DNA of 64,000 bases from G963422565 sp963422565 (lineage in GTDB: Bacteria > Pseudomonadota > Alphaproteobacteria > MPNO01). Each line of letters starts with the position of its first letter. The stretch's first letter is position 1. The translations under genes were made by a program, and so were the position numbers. Under the pieces are notes generated by a model that made no database searches, had not been told where the DNA came from, and worked only from the letters and a program-made list of their open reading frames with translations. Shown in pieces: positions 1-9,014 of the stretch. Location of the stretch: positions 1,984,001 to 2,048,000 of the forward strand of contig OY730228.1 of the NCBI GenBank assembly GCA_963422565.1. The letters run 5' to 3'.

Positions 1-1
1 C

Positions 2-1006
2 GCGATCGTCGGCGTCGCGATCCTGGCCAGCTCGACGGTCTCCCGGGAATGGCAGTTCCTGGTCCTGTTCGGGGTGGTCGGCGGCGCCGGCATGGGCGCG
101 GTCTCGCTGCCGCTGGCGGCGACGATGATCGCGCTGATCTTCACCCACCGCCGGGGGATGGCGACGGGGGTCGCGCTCTCGGGATCGACAATCGGCCAGC
201 TTCCGGCGCTGACCCTGCTCGGCGTGCTGGTCTCGTCCTGGGGATGGCGCGGCGCCTATCTCGGGTTCGGCTTGGCCCTCATGCTGCTGGTGCCGGCCGC
301 CTGGCTGTCGCTGCGCGGCCATCGGATGCCCGCCGCCCCGGCCGCCCCCGATCGGGCGGGGACGGCCGGGGCGGCGGACATGCCTCTCGCCGAGAAGATC
401 GCGATCCTCGCCCGCAGCCGGACCTTTCTGCTGCTCTTCGCCGCCTTCTGGCTATGCGGCTTCACCACGGCCGGGGTGTTCGACGTCCATTTCGTCCCCT
501 ATGCGGTGAGCCGCGGCTTCGCGCTGACCGACGGCACCGCCGCGCACGGGACCCACGGCGTCGGCAACATGCTGGGCCTGCTGCTGTTCGGCTGGCTCGC
601 CGACCGCGTCCATCGGGCGCGGCTCCTGGCGGCGATGTTCGCCGCCCGCGCGGCTCTGTTCGTTCTGCTCCTCCAGGTCGGCGGCAGTCTCGAACTTCTC
701 TTCCTGTTCGCGCTGACCTTCGGGATCCTCAACTTCTCGACCCTGCCGCCGATCGCGAGCCTGGTCGCGAGCCGGATCGGCGTTCGGATCATGGGGCTGA
801 CGATGGGCCTGCTGTTCGGCGGCCATTCGATGGGCGCCGCGCTCGGCGCCTTCTTCGGCGGCTATATGTTCGATGCGACGGCCCGATACGACGGGGTCTG
901 GCTGATCTCCATCGGCCTCGCCCTGCTCGCCGCCGTCTTCGCGCTCCTGGTCGAGGAGGAGCATGACGAGTCACGCCCGCGCTGGGGGGTCGCCGCGCCG
1001 GCCTGA
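2..1006 (+). CDS. MFS transporter, 5' end outside the window
   Basis: This is the C-terminal part of a major facilitator superfamily permease of the inner membrane. The frame is open from the first bases, so the start lies upstream. About 334 residues are visible, with roughly ten hydrophobic segments and basic cytoplasmic loops, including an RRG turn before the helix near residue 55 and a repeat of the A-type loop pattern (WLADR) near residue 200. This fits a 12-helix MFS protein lacking its first one or two helices. The substrate cannot be told from sequence; the look is that of monocarboxylate/OFA-like or drug permeases. Its 3' end overlaps the convergent methyltransferase gene by 36 bases. 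Confidence 0.85.
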   Translation, partial: AIVGVAILASSTVSREWQFLVLFGVVGGAGMGAVSLPLAATMIALIFTHRRGMATGVALSGSTIGQLPALTLLGVLVSSWGWRGAYLGFGLALMLLVPAAWLSLRGHRMPAAPAAPDRAGTAGAADMPLAEKIAILARSRTFLLLFAAFWLCGFTTAGVFDVHFVPYAVSRGFALTDGTAAHGTHGVGNMLGLLLFGWLADRVHRARLLAAMFAARAALFVLLLQVGGSLELLFLFALTFGILNFSTLPPIASLVASRIGVRIMGLTMGLLFGGHSMGAALGAFFGGYMFDATARYDGVWLISIGLALLAAVFALLVEEEHDESRPRWGVAAPA

Positions 1007-1918
1007 CGGGGCGTCCGGCCGGGCCGCCTCGCCGGCGGAGTGCTCCTCCGCCCCCAACGCCTCGGCCAGCCGGCGCCGGGCGGCGCCGGGGGCGAGCGGC
1101 CGCTGCTGACCCGGGCCGGGGGCCCAGCCGGTCAGGAAGAGGATCTGGAACGTCGCCGGGATGCGCCCGTCGGCATCGCCGAACCGCGCGCGATAGCGCG
1201 CCGCGGCGTCGCGCAGCGTCCCGCGCCTCGTCGGCCGGCGCAACCGCTCGGCCAAGGCATTGGCCTCGCCCATCGCCCGCAGATCGCCCATCAGCGCCAG
1301 CGGATCCGGCCAGGTCACGGTGAGCGTGTCGATATCGGCGACCGGGAGCGCGAACCCCGCGCGCTGCAGCAGCCCGCCGGCGTCGCGCATGTCGGGGAAC
1401 GGCGCCACCCGCGGACTCGCGCCGCCCTCGCAGGAGGTCTCGGCCTCGATCATGGCTTGGCGCAGCTCGTGGAGCGTGCGCCCGCCGGCCAGCACCGCCA
1501 GGAACAGCCCGTCGGGGCGGAGCGCGCGGCGGATCTGGATCAGGGCGCCCGGCAGATCGTTGACGGCGTGCAGCGTGAACCCGCCGACGATCAGGTCGAA
1601 GCTCTCTTCGGCGAAGGGCAGCGCCTCCTCGTCGACGACCGCGGCCGGCCCCTGCGCCCGCCGCAGAAGCGCGACGGACGGGTCGGCGGTGACGAGGCCA
1701 TCGATCTCGGGCCGGGCGGCGAGCCGGGCGGCGAGGCCGGGGCCGAGCGCCCCGATCAGCAACGCCTCCGCGAACGGCCGGCGCAGATCGTCCAGCCTGT
1801 CCAGCAGCCGGTCGCCGATCTCGTCGAACAGAAAGACCGCCGTCTCGCCAAGACCGGCCGCGCGGTCGCGGCGCTGCCGGACGGCGTGCCGGTCGAAGAC
1901 CTTCACGGGTACGCTCAC
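971..1918 (-). CDS. SAM-dependent methyltransferase, BioC/NDUFAF5-like
   Basis: This is a class I S-adenosylmethionine methyltransferase. The N-terminus (FDRHAVRQRRDRAAG) and the following DRLDDLRRPF segment match the NDUFAF5/BioC-like group, whose human member hydroxylates an arginine of complex I and whose BioC relatives methylate malonyl-ACP. The motif LPFAEESFDLIVGGFTLH is the usual post-motif II region. The glycine-rich SAM loop is weak (LLIGALGPG in place of DLGxGxG). I place the start at the GTG at 1918, because the conserved FDR begins five codons later. An open frame continues to 2074 but carries unrelated, arginine-rich sequence. The protein is about 315 residues. The exact substrate is unknown. 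Confidence 0.8.
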   Translation of the reverse strand: MSVPVKVFDRHAVRQRRDRAAGLGETAVFLFDEIGDRLLDRLDDLRRPFAEALLIGALGPGLAARLAARPEIDGLVTADPSVALLRRAQGPAAVVDEEALPFAEESFDLIVGGFTLHAVNDLPGALIQIRRALRPDGLFLAVLAGGRTLHELRQAMIEAETSCEGGASPRVAPFPDMRDAGGLLQRAGFALPVADIDTLTVTWPDPLALMGDLRAMGEANALAERLRRPTRRGTLRDAAARYRARFGDADGRIPATFQILFLTGWAPGPGQQRPLAPGAARRRLAEALGAEEHSAGEAARPDAPSGRRGDPPARA

Positions 1919-2117
1919 CACGCGGTTATCGCACCGGAGGCGGGCGCGGCAAAGCGCCGGGATCGAGGCGGCCGTCTGCCGATGCGACGGACCGGGCCGA
2001 TCCGAAGACCGTTTCGGACAACAGGTGATCCGAGCAACCCGGGTCGTCCGGACCCGCATGGTCGGGCGGGGCAACGATATCAGCGGCGCGCCGTAGGCCG
2101 GGGCCGTCTTCCCGGCG

Positions 2118-3455
2118 CTATCTTCGGAAGACGGATCGGCCGGCCTTTCGCAGGAACTGCGCGTCGCCGCGCCGCGGCAGCCAGATCCGGAACCAGGTCA
2201 TTCCGGCCATCCTCTTGAATGTCGCCGCGAGCGCGAGGAAACGGCAAACCATCCCCGCGGTGATGGCGCAGGCGGCGGCCTCGATGCCGAGCGCCGGGAA
2301 AAGCGCGGGAAGCGCGGCGATATTGACGCATAACCCGACGCAGACCGCCCATGAGCAGATGTCCGGACGGTCGGCGCCCTTGAAATGCGTCATCAGAATA
2401 CCCGCGACGCAATGAGCGAGGATGCCGGGCGCGAGTATCCACAGAAGCGGGACCGCCGGCAGAAAGGCATCCGAGAACAGGAGCCGAACCGCCGGCGCGG
2501 CAACCGCGAGAAAGATGGCCAGAGCGACCGCGACCGCGACGCAGACGAGGCGCGCGGAGAGGGCGACCAGTTCGGGCTGCTCCCTGCCCGCGACTCGGGG
2601 CAGCAGCGCGTTGCCCACTGCGTTGGGGATCAGCACGAAGCCGAGCATGAGCGCGCTGGCCACGGCGAACAGCCCGATCTCGGCCTGGGTCGCCATCAAC
2701 CCGAGAACGAGAACGCCGATATGCGGTCCGACCCCTTCTCCCACCCGCGCGAGATGATATCTGAAGCCATAGCCGAGAATACGGGCGAGACTCGACCGGG
2801 CGGGTCTTTGCAGGACCAGCCCGCAATGCCGCCGCAGGTCCCGGAGGCAAACGGCGATCATCACCCCGTGAGCGGCGGCGAACGCCAGAACCGCGCCGTC
2901 GACCCCGAGCCCGCGATCCCAGACCAGGAGCAGGATCCCGACCGCGTTCGCCGAGATCCGGAGCAGCGAGAAGACCGCGAGGCGGCCGAAGCGCCTGAGC
3001 GCGGCGAGCTGATGTTCCACCGCGAGCGAGAACGCCACCAGCGGAACCAGGACCAGCGCCAAGTGGAAGGAGCGCGTCTCCGCCTTGCGAAAGAAGGCGA
3101 TGTCGCTATGGATCAGCGGGAGCGCGAGGACGACGGCGAGCCCGGTCCCCGCGAGGCAGATGGCGAGGGCGGCGGCCACGCCCTGCGATACGCTCCCCTG
3201 CTTCGCCGCGACGAAATATTGCGCGCCCTCCATGGAACCCGGGGCGAAGAGCAGGCCGAGCAGGGTCCCGAACGCGATGCAGACGGCATAGCTGCCCCGC
3301 CCCTCGGGAAGGAGCATCCAGGCAAGCATGGCCTGGATCAGAAGCATGAAGGCGGCAAGGCCGATCCGGGTCGCCAGCAGGATGGCGACATCCTGCCCGC
3401 CGGTCCTCTCCGGTCCTCGCGGCGCCTCCCCCGCTTCCGGATTCGCTCGGAGCAT
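2118..3455 (-). CDS. Polysaccharide flippase (MOP/Wzx-like)
   Basis: This is a 445-residue integral membrane protein of the MATE/MOP flippase superfamily, the group that moves lipid-linked saccharides (O-antigen, exopolysaccharide, lipid II-type units) across the inner membrane. About twelve to fourteen hydrophobic helices run from residue 25 to 425, beginning with DVAILLATRIGLAAFML. The motif LGYGFRYHLARVGE near the middle resembles the linker before the second helix bundle of Wzx proteins. The start at 3455 is preceded by a GAGGA ribosome site. An open frame extends far upstream, but it is a reverse-strand shadow of the next gene. No glycosyltransferase or ligase genes lie beside it, so its substrate is open. 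Confidence 0.8.
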   Translation of the reverse strand: MLRANPEAGEAPRGPERTGGQDVAILLATRIGLAAFMLLIQAMLAWMLLPEGRGSYAVCIAFGTLLGLLFAPGSMEGAQYFVAAKQGSVSQGVAAALAICLAGTGLAVVLALPLIHSDIAFFRKAETRSFHLALVLVPLVAFSLAVEHQLAALRRFGRLAVFSLLRISANAVGILLLVWDRGLGVDGAVLAFAAAHGVMIAVCLRDLRRHCGLVLQRPARSSLARILGYGFRYHLARVGEGVGPHIGVLVLGLMATQAEIGLFAVASALMLGFVLIPNAVGNALLPRVAGREQPELVALSARLVCVAVAVALAIFLAVAAPAVRLLFSDAFLPAVPLLWILAPGILAHCVAGILMTHFKGADRPDICSWAVCVGLCVNIAALPALFPALGIEAAACAITAGMVCRFLALAATFKRMAGMTWFRIWLPRRGDAQFLRKAGRSVFRR

Positions 3456-3644
3456 GCCGTCCTCGGTCGCCGGAAGCCTCCCGACCGGAGCATAGGCGGC
3501 CGGACGATTCCCGGCAAAACGACGGCCCGGGCGTCGGGGTATATTGTCCGGCTGCGAGATGCGGCGGCGGCGCACGATGCGAGTCTCGCGATCGCGCGTG
3601 CCGCTCGCCGCCCGCGACGTCTCGCCGCCCCGAGGAGGAGCGCC

Positions 3645-4586
3645 ATGACGCGAACGCTGACGCTGCCGACCCGCGATTACGGGCTGATGCGCCAATTCAA
3701 GAGCGCCGGGGAGACGATCGCCGGATTCCGGATCGACTTCCCCGCCTTCGACAACATCCTGGTCGCGGCCCGGCGCATGGTGCGCGAACAGCCCTTCGAC
3801 ATCTGCGAGATGCCGCTCGCGACCTATCTCTGCGCCAGGGACGCAGGCAAACCGCTGACCGCTCTCCCGGTCTTCCTGACCCGCGGCTTCCATCACGCTG
3901 CGATCCATGTCGATGCCCGCGCCGGGATCGACTCCCCCCGCGCGCTCGAGGGCAGATCCGTCGCCGTCAACCGCGGCTACACCGTCACCACGGGGGTCTG
4001 GGCGCGCCGGGTACTGCGCGACGAGCTCGGCGTCGACCTCGACCTCGTGCGCTGGCGCGCCACCGACGACGAGCATGTCTCGGAGTTCCGCCCGCCGCCC
4101 AACGTCGATTACCGCTTGCGGGGCCGCTCGGTCGCCGACCTGTTCGCCTCGGGCGAGATCGCCGCCGCGGTCGGCGCCATCGGCCCGCCGCTGCCATCGG
4201 TGACTCCCCTGATCCCCGACGCCGCTGCGGCGGGCGCCGCGAGCTTCCGGCGGACCGGCATCTACCCGATCAACCATGTGGTGGTGGTGCGGGACGCCCT
4301 CCTCCACGCGTGTCCCGAGGTCGCGCCCGCCCTGTTTCGCGCGTTCGCCGGATCGAAGACCGCCTACCTCGCCGGGCTCGACCGATCCGCGGCACGGTCC
4401 GTCGAGGACGGCCAGACCGCCGCGCTGGAGCGCGCGGTGGGCGGCGACCCCTTCCCCTACGGCATCGCGCCCAACCGCCGCGCCCTCGAGGCCATGATCG
4501 AGACGGCGCGCGACCAGTGGATCCTGCGGGATCGGACGACCGTCGAGTCGCTGTTCGCCGAGGCCACGCACGACCTTGCGGGCTGA
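3645..4586 (+). CDS. Pht5/4,5-dihydroxyphthalate decarboxylase-like protein
   Basis: This 313-residue protein has a periplasmic-binding-protein-like fold of the family named for 4,5-dihydroxyphthalate decarboxylase (Pht5). Relatives include NMT1/ThiY-like substrate-binding proteins, so the name does not prove decarboxylase activity. Supporting segments are TLPTRDYGLMRQ at the N-terminus, FDICEMPLATYLCARDAG around residue 50, ALPVFLTRGFHH around residue 85 and YPINHVVVV near residue 210. There is no signal peptide. A strong AGGAGG site lies 6 bases before the ATG. It is divergent from the flippase gene and 91 bases upstream of pepA. The gene stands alone, without ABC permease genes or other phthalate genes, so an enzymatic role is possible but unproven. 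Confidence 0.75.
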   Translation: MTRTLTLPTRDYGLMRQFKSAGETIAGFRIDFPAFDNILVAARRMVREQPFDICEMPLATYLCARDAGKPLTALPVFLTRGFHHAAIHVDARAGIDSPRALEGRSVAVNRGYTVTTGVWARRVLRDELGVDLDLVRWRATDDEHVSEFRPPPNVDYRLRGRSVADLFASGEIAAAVGAIGPPLPSVTPLIPDAAAAGAASFRRTGIYPINHVVVVRDALLHACPEVAPALFRAFAGSKTAYLAGLDRSAARSVEDGQTAALERAVGGDPFPYGIAPNRRALEAMIETARDQWILRDRTTVESLFAEATHDLAG

Positions 4587-4595
4587 GCGATCGGT

Positions 4596-4626
4596 TTGCC
4601 GGGCGCGAGCGCGTTCCTGTATAGAG
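4596..4626 (+). promoter_or_regulatory. Possible sigma-70 promoter for pepA-holC
   Basis: A TTGCCG hexamer (4596-4601) and a TATAGA hexamer (4621-4626) are separated by 19 bases, about 50 bases ahead of the pepA start. The spacing is slightly long, so this is a candidate only. Confidence 0.35.
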
Positions 4627-4677
4627 CACAGGGCGGCGGCCGTCGATGTCGGTCTCGCTCGCGAACGGGAGAGCCGG

Positions 4678-6165
4678 ATGAAGATCACCTTTGGCGCGCT
4701 GACGGCGCCGCGCGGCGGGGCGCTGGTCCTCGGCCTGTTCGACGGCGCGGCGCTGGGCGGCCCTGCCGCGCGGGTCGACGAGGCCACCGGAGGAGCGATC
4801 GCCCGCGCGATCGGATCGAGCCGCTTCACCGGCAAGCCCGGCCAGACCGAGCTTCTCCTCGCGCCGCCGGGCACCGAGGCGCGCCGCATTCTGCTGCTCG
4901 GCCTCGGCAAGCCCGACGAGCTCGACGCCAAGGCCGCGGAAGCGGCCGGCGGGACCGTCGTCGCGAAGCTGGCGAAGTGCGGCGACGAAACGGCGACGGT
5001 CGCCCTCGACGCGGCGATCTCCGGCGCGCACGCCGCGCATCTGGGCTATGGCGCGCTGCTGCGGAGCTACCGGTTCGACAAGTATCGGACGCGCGAGAAG
5101 GCGGAGGACAAGCCGAGCCTCGCATCGATGAAGATCGCGACGGCGGCCCACGCCGCGGCGCGCGAGGCGTTCGCCCCGCTCTCCCGCGTCGCCGAAGGCG
5201 TCTTCCTCACCCGCGATCTCGTGTCCGAGCCGGCGAACGTCATCTTCCCGAAGAGTCTCGCCGAGCGGGCCGGCGAGCTCGCCGAGCTCGGCGTCAAGGT
5301 GCAGGTCATCGGCCCCGCCCAGATGAAGAAGTTCGGGATGGGCGCGCTGCTCGGCGTCGCGCAGGGCAGCGCCCATGAACCGCGCATGGTCGTCCTCCGC
5401 TGGCGCGGGCTGCCCGACACCGCCGAGAAGACGCCGATCGCCTTCGTCGGCAAGGGGGTGACCTTCGACACCGGCGGGATCTCCATCAAGCCGTCCGGCG
5501 GCATGGAGGACATGAAGTGGGACATGGGCGGGGCGGGCGTCGTGATCGGGCTGATGAAGGCGCTCGCCGGACGCCAGGCCAAGGTCGACGCGGTCGGCCT
5601 CGTCGGCCTGGTCGAGAACATGCCGTCGGCCACCGCCCAGCGGCCCGGCGACGTGGTGACCACCATGTCCGGCCAGACCGTCGAGGTCATCAATACCGAC
5701 GCGGAGGGGCGGTTGGTGCTGGGCGATGTCCTCTGGTACTGTCAGGAGAAGTTCAAGCCCCATACCATCATCGACTTGGCGACGCTCACCGGCGCGATCA
5801 TCATCTCGCTCGGCCATGAGAACGCCGGTCTGTTCTCCAACGACGACGCCCTGTCGGAGCGGCTGATAGCGGCCGGCGCGGCGGTCGGCGAGCCGGTCTG
5901 GCGGATGCCGCTGGACGAGGCCTACGACAAGCAGATCGACTCCGACATCGCCGACATGAAGAACGTGGGTGGACGCGAGGGCGGCGCGATCACGGCGGCC
6001 CAATTCCTCCAGAGGTTCGTCAAGGAGGGCGTCGGCTGGGCGCATCTCGACATCGCCGGCGTGACCTGGTCGAAGAAAGACGCGCCGGTCGTTCCCAAGG
6101 GCGGCACGGCGTTCGGGGTACGGCTGCTCGACGAGCTCGTCCGCGCCAACTACGAGGCCCGGTGA
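4678..6165 (+). CDS. pepA: Leucyl aminopeptidase (M17 family)
   Basis: This is a cytosolic manganese/zinc aminopeptidase that removes N-terminal residues from peptides; in several bacteria it also binds DNA. The 495 residues match the family length. The two-metal centre is evident: K and D in GKGVTFDTGG (about residues 257-266), the downstream glycine-rich segment, and the signature NTDAEGR at 339-345. The poorly conserved N-terminal domain (1-170) is followed by the catalytic domain. The ATG at 4678 follows a GGGAGAG site. The stop overlaps the holC start (GTGA), giving a pepA-holC pair seen in many proteobacteria. Confidence 0.96.
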   Translation: MKITFGALTAPRGGALVLGLFDGAALGGPAARVDEATGGAIARAIGSSRFTGKPGQTELLLAPPGTEARRILLLGLGKPDELDAKAAEAAGGTVVAKLAKCGDETATVALDAAISGAHAAHLGYGALLRSYRFDKYRTREKAEDKPSLASMKIATAAHAAAREAFAPLSRVAEGVFLTRDLVSEPANVIFPKSLAERAGELAELGVKVQVIGPAQMKKFGMGALLGVAQGSAHEPRMVVLRWRGLPDTAEKTPIAFVGKGVTFDTGGISIKPSGGMEDMKWDMGGAGVVIGLMKALAGRQAKVDAVGLVGLVENMPSATAQRPGDVVTTMSGQTVEVINTDAEGRLVLGDVLWYCQEKFKPHTIIDLATLTGAIIISLGHENAGLFSNDDALSERLIAAGAAVGEPVWRMPLDEAYDKQIDSDIADMKNVGGREGGAITAAQFLQRFVKEGVGWAHLDIAGVTWSKKDAPVVPKGGTAFGVRLLDELVRANYEAR

Positions 6166-6611
6166 CCGAGGTCGCCTTCTATCACCTGACCCGGAGCCCG
6201 CTCGAGCGGGCGCTGCCGCGGCTGTTGGAGAAGGTCGAGGAGAGCGGCGCGCGGGCGGTGGTCAAACTCGGCTCTGCCGAACGGGTGGCGACGCTCGACG
6301 CGGTGCTGTGGACCTACGATCCGGCCTCGTTCCTGCCGCACGGAACGGCCCGCGACGGCGACCCCGCCGAACAGCCGATCTGGATTACCGCGGCGGACGA
6401 GAACCCCAACGGGGCGACGATCCTGGTGCTCGCCGACGGCGCGCAGTCGCCGGATGTCGCCGCCTTCGACCGCTGCCTCGAGATGTTCGACGGCAACGAC
6501 CCGGCCGCGGTCGCCGACGCCCGTGCGCGCTGGCGGGCGCATACCGCGGCGGGCCGCCGCCTCGCCTATTGGCGCCAGACCGAGCGCGGCGCCTGGGAAA
6601 AGGCGGCCTGA
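6162..6611 (+). CDS. holC: DNA polymerase III subunit chi
   Basis: This 149-residue protein matches HolC, the clamp-loader accessory subunit that links the replicase to single-stranded DNA-binding protein. Typical segments are the start VAFYHLTRSPLERALPRLLEK, the central LWTYDPASFLPHG and PIWITAADENPNGA, and the C-terminal RWRAHTAAGRRLAYWRQ. Translation begins at a GTG that overlaps the pepA stop, implying coupling. Alphaproteobacterial HolC proteins are divergent from E. coli but keep this pattern. The gene is followed by a long spacer before ndk, so the pepA-holC transcript probably ends there. Confidence 0.93.
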   Translation: MTEVAFYHLTRSPLERALPRLLEKVEESGARAVVKLGSAERVATLDAVLWTYDPASFLPHGTARDGDPAEQPIWITAADENPNGATILVLADGAQSPDVAAFDRCLEMFDGNDPAAVADARARWRAHTAAGRRLAYWRQTERGAWEKAA

Positions 6612-6772
6612 GACGGCGCGTGCGAGCTCGCGAATCCCAAGGCGCGGCAGCGACGGCGCGGCGCCCGGCGTCCAGCGGGCGGGAGAGACCTGCCGCTTCG
6701 GCGGAATCCGCCGGCCCCGGAACGAGGCAGCAGTTCTCGTTTCGGGGACTGCGACCGGCCGGACGCCCCCTG

Positions 6773-6794
6773 CCCCTTCCTCGAGGGGAAGGGG
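6773..6794. repeat. Perfect 8-bp inverted repeat (hairpin)
   Basis: CCCCTTCC (6773-6780) and GGAAGGGG (6787-6794) pair around a six-base loop TCGAGG. There is no T-run, so it is more likely an intergenic repeat element than a simple intrinsic terminator, although it could still stop transcription from pepA-holC. Confidence 0.6.
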
Positions 6795-6932
6795 TTCACG
6801 CCCGCCCTTTCCCACTCCGTACCGCTCCCTTGAAGGAGAGGGCCGGGGCGGGAGCTCCTTACCTCGAGAAACGGGCGGCGATGCGGGCCGCGAGGGCGGC
6901 GGACGCCAAAACGAGAATTGCCGGGAACAAGG

Positions 6933-6961
6933 TTGAAGCCTGGACGGGCTGCGGATATAAG
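6933..6961 (+). promoter_or_regulatory. Sigma-70 type promoter of ndk
   Basis: TTGAAG (6933-6938) and TATAAG (6956-6961) are separated by exactly 17 bases and lie 38 bases ahead of the ndk ATG. Both hexamers match consensus at five of six (-10) and four of six (-35) positions. Confidence 0.6.
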
Positions 6962-6999
6962 GCCGTGCTCCTCCCCAAGGAAGAAGCGGTGCGCGGCAC

Positions 7000-7422
7000 A
7001 TGGCGATTGAGAGAACGCTCTCGATAATCAAACCCGACGCGACGCGTCGGAACCTGACCGGTCGGATCAACGCCCGTCTCGAAGCGGAGGGCCTCAGCAT
7101 CGTCGCGCAGCGGCGTATGCGGCTGAACCGCGACCAGGCCGAGAAATTCTATGCCGCCCATGCGGAACGGGCGTTCTTCAGCGATCTCTGCGACTTCATG
7201 GCGTCCGGCCCGGTCGTGGTGCAGGTGCTCGAGGGGGACGACGCGGTGGCTCGCAACCGCAGCGTGATGGGCGCGACCAACCCGGAAAACGCCGCCGAGG
7301 GGACGATCCGCAGCGAGTTCGGAGAATCGGTCGAAGCGAACTCGGTGCACGGCTCCGACTCGCCGGAGAACGCGAGAACCGAGATCGCCTTCTTCTTCTC
7401 GGAGATGGATATCGTCGGCTGA
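7000..7422 (+). CDS. ndk: Nucleoside diphosphate kinase
   Basis: This enzyme transfers the gamma-phosphate of ATP to nucleoside diphosphates through a phospho-histidine and so balances NTP pools. The 140-residue length is typical. The start ERTLSIIKPDATRRN, the nucleotide-binding GATNPENAAEGTIRSEFG and the active-site NSVHGSDS (histidine 117) are all intact. It is the only gene on its transcript, converging on the small oxidase-subunit gene with only 24 bases between the two stops. Confidence 0.97.
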   Translation: MAIERTLSIIKPDATRRNLTGRINARLEAEGLSIVAQRRMRLNRDQAEKFYAAHAERAFFSDLCDFMASGPVVVQVLEGDDAVARNRSVMGATNPENAAEGTIRSEFGESVEANSVHGSDSPENARTEIAFFFSEMDIVG

Positions 7423-7446
7423 CCCCCCGGGCCGAAGCCGCCAGCG

Positions 7447-7575
7447 TCAGAGCAGGAAGGCGGCCATCAGCAGCAGCGCGACGACGACCGCCACGCTGGC
7501 CGCCGCGGTGAGCCGTACGAAGCTCTTCCAGCCGGCCTGGTGGCGCCGGTCTTCCGTCTGGATATCGAAGGCCAT
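7447..7575 (-). CDS. aa3-type cytochrome c oxidase subunit IV (42 aa)
   Basis: This very short gene encodes 42 residues: a polar N-terminus (MAFDIQTEDRRHQAGWKSF) and one membrane helix of about 22 residues rich in A, V and L. This is the pattern of the bacterial COX4 family (subunit IV of aa3 cytochrome oxidase), a peripheral one-helix subunit of the terminal oxidase. An open frame continues upstream to 7713 but carries low-complexity sequence. The ATG at 7575 has a GGAGAG site about 7 bases upstream, which decides the start. The other oxidase genes are not in this window. The assignment rests on the pattern, because the protein is so short. Confidence 0.75.
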   Translation of the reverse strand: MAFDIQTEDRRHQAGWKSFVRLTAAASVAVVVALLLMAAFLL

Positions 7576-7846
7576 TCCGCTTCTCTCCACGCAGCAAGAA
7601 GGCAGGGCGGCGGCGCTCCTCGCCGCGCGCCGCGATGATGGGCGAGAGATACCCCATGGATCGCCGGCGGGGAAGCCTCGCGAGCCCGGCGGCGCCGATG
7701 TCGACACGGGCATCCTTGTACCGGGAGCCGCCGATGACTGCCCTTCGCAGAGGAAGATGATACAATATACGGCCGCCGAACCGGCGCCGCGCCGGGCGAG
7801 AATATGCGAATGGCGGCGGGCTTCATGCGACGAGGCGCCGGCCGGA

Positions 7847-9001
7847 ATGAGGGTTCGGAAACAGGGTTTCAGCCTCCCGCCGCCGCGATGGCCCCGGAGG
7901 GGCCGTTGCGCGGCGGCCGCCCTGCTGCTGCTGGCTGCCGCCCCGCCGGGGCGTGCCGACGATGCGGCCTACCGCGTCGGCGGGGTGGCCGTCGAAGCCG
8001 CCGCCGGCACCGCGGTCGAGGCGCGCGAGAGGGCGCTTGCGGACGCGCACGGCCGGGCGTTCGCGCGGCTGGCCGCGCGCCTCGTCCCAGCCGGCGCGGC
8101 GACGGAGGTCCCGCGACTCGACCCTTCGGGGATCTCCTCGCTGGTCGCGAGCATCGAGATCGAGAAGGAGAACGCCTTCGCCAACCGCTACCGGGCGCGG
8201 CTCAGCTTCCAATTCGAGCGGGCTGCCGTCCGCCGCCTCATGCGGAGCCGCGAACTGCCCTTCGCCGACGCCGTCGGCGTGCCGACGCTGGTGCTGCCGG
8301 TGCTACGCCGGGCCGGCGCCTATCTGCTATGGGACCGGCCCAACCCCTGGCGCGACGCCTGGACGGAACTGGCGGGCGGCGACGGGCTGGTGCCGTTGAT
8401 CGTGCCCCAGGGCGGCCTCTCCGACATACAGGCGATCAGCGCAGCCCAGGCCGCGATCGGAGACCCGGCGCGGCTGGCGGCGATCACCGCGCGCTATCGG
8501 GCGGGCGCCGTGATCGTCGCCATCGCGGCGCTGACCTACGGCGCGGACGGTTCGCCCCGGCTCCGGACGCGGCGCAGCCGCCACCCGCCAGGCGAAGCCC
8601 GAGACGCGGCCGCGGGCCGCAGCTTCGCGGCGGACGGAGACATCGCGGCGCTGATGGGCGCGGCGGCCGCGCGGATGGCGGCGGACATCCAGGAAGCATG
8701 GAAGCGCCGGCATCTGCTGCGCTTCGACGGCGCGCGGCGCCTCCTTGCCGCGGCGCCGCTCGCCGGGCTCGCGCACTGGGTCGAAATCAGGCGGAGACTG
8801 GCCCGGATCCCGGCGATCGGCGAGACTCGGCTCCTGTCCCTGTCGCGCGCCAGGGCGGTGCTTGCGCTCAGCCATTACGGCGCGCAGGATCGGCTGTCGG
8901 AGGCGCTCGCGCGGCAGCGCATGACGCTGCTGCGGGAGGACGGGGGCTGGGTGATCCGGTTCGCCGGCGACGGCGGGCACCCCCCGGGAACGCGCCGGTG
9001 A
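7847..9001 (+). CDS. Secreted DUF2066 domain protein
   Basis: This 384-residue protein has an arginine-rich start, a hydrophobic signal segment (about 23-38) and a probable cleavage after GRA. The mature part begins YRVGGVAVEAAAGTAVEARERALADA, the hallmark of DUF2066 proteins of unknown function, and repeats the pattern of short hydrophobic strands and arginine-rich loops to the end. The ATG at 7847 is the one that gives a clean signal peptide; earlier in-frame starts (for example 7757) add unrelated sequence. It heads a tightly packed run with the phosphatidyltransferase, AI-2E transporter and hdaA, an order seen in other Rhodospirillales. No biochemical role is established for the family. 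Confidence 0.85.
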   Translation: MRVRKQGFSLPPPRWPRRGRCAAAALLLLAAAPPGRADDAAYRVGGVAVEAAAGTAVEARERALADAHGRAFARLAARLVPAGAATEVPRLDPSGISSLVASIEIEKENAFANRYRARLSFQFERAAVRRLMRSRELPFADAVGVPTLVLPVLRRAGAYLLWDRPNPWRDAWTELAGGDGLVPLIVPQGGLSDIQAISAAQAAIGDPARLAAITARYRAGAVIVAIAALTYGADGSPRLRTRRSRHPPGEARDAAAGRSFAADGDIAALMGAAAARMAADIQEAWKRRHLLRFDGARRLLAAAPLAGLAHWVEIRRRLARIPAIGETRLLSLSRARAVLALSHYGAQDRLSEALARQRMTLLREDGGWVIRFAGDGGHPPGTRR

Positions 9002-9014
9002 AGGCTGCACGGGA

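Larger units (their letters stand above)
6612..6999. other. Intergenic region with hairpin elements and the ndk promoter
   Basis: I see no convincing gene in these 388 bases. The middle (about 6765-6860) holds two inverted elements of the pyrimidine-rich/purine-rich kind common between genes in GC-rich proteobacteria: a perfect hairpin at 6773-6794 and an imperfect one around 6835-6845 followed by GGGCCGGGGCGGGAG. The right end carries the ndk promoter. Confidence 0.5.

Noticed and set aside
3456..4931. Long upstream extension of the flippase frame
   Set aside because: This part is antisense to the Pht5-like gene and pepA and shows shadow-type composition. The hydrophobic protein begins at 3455.
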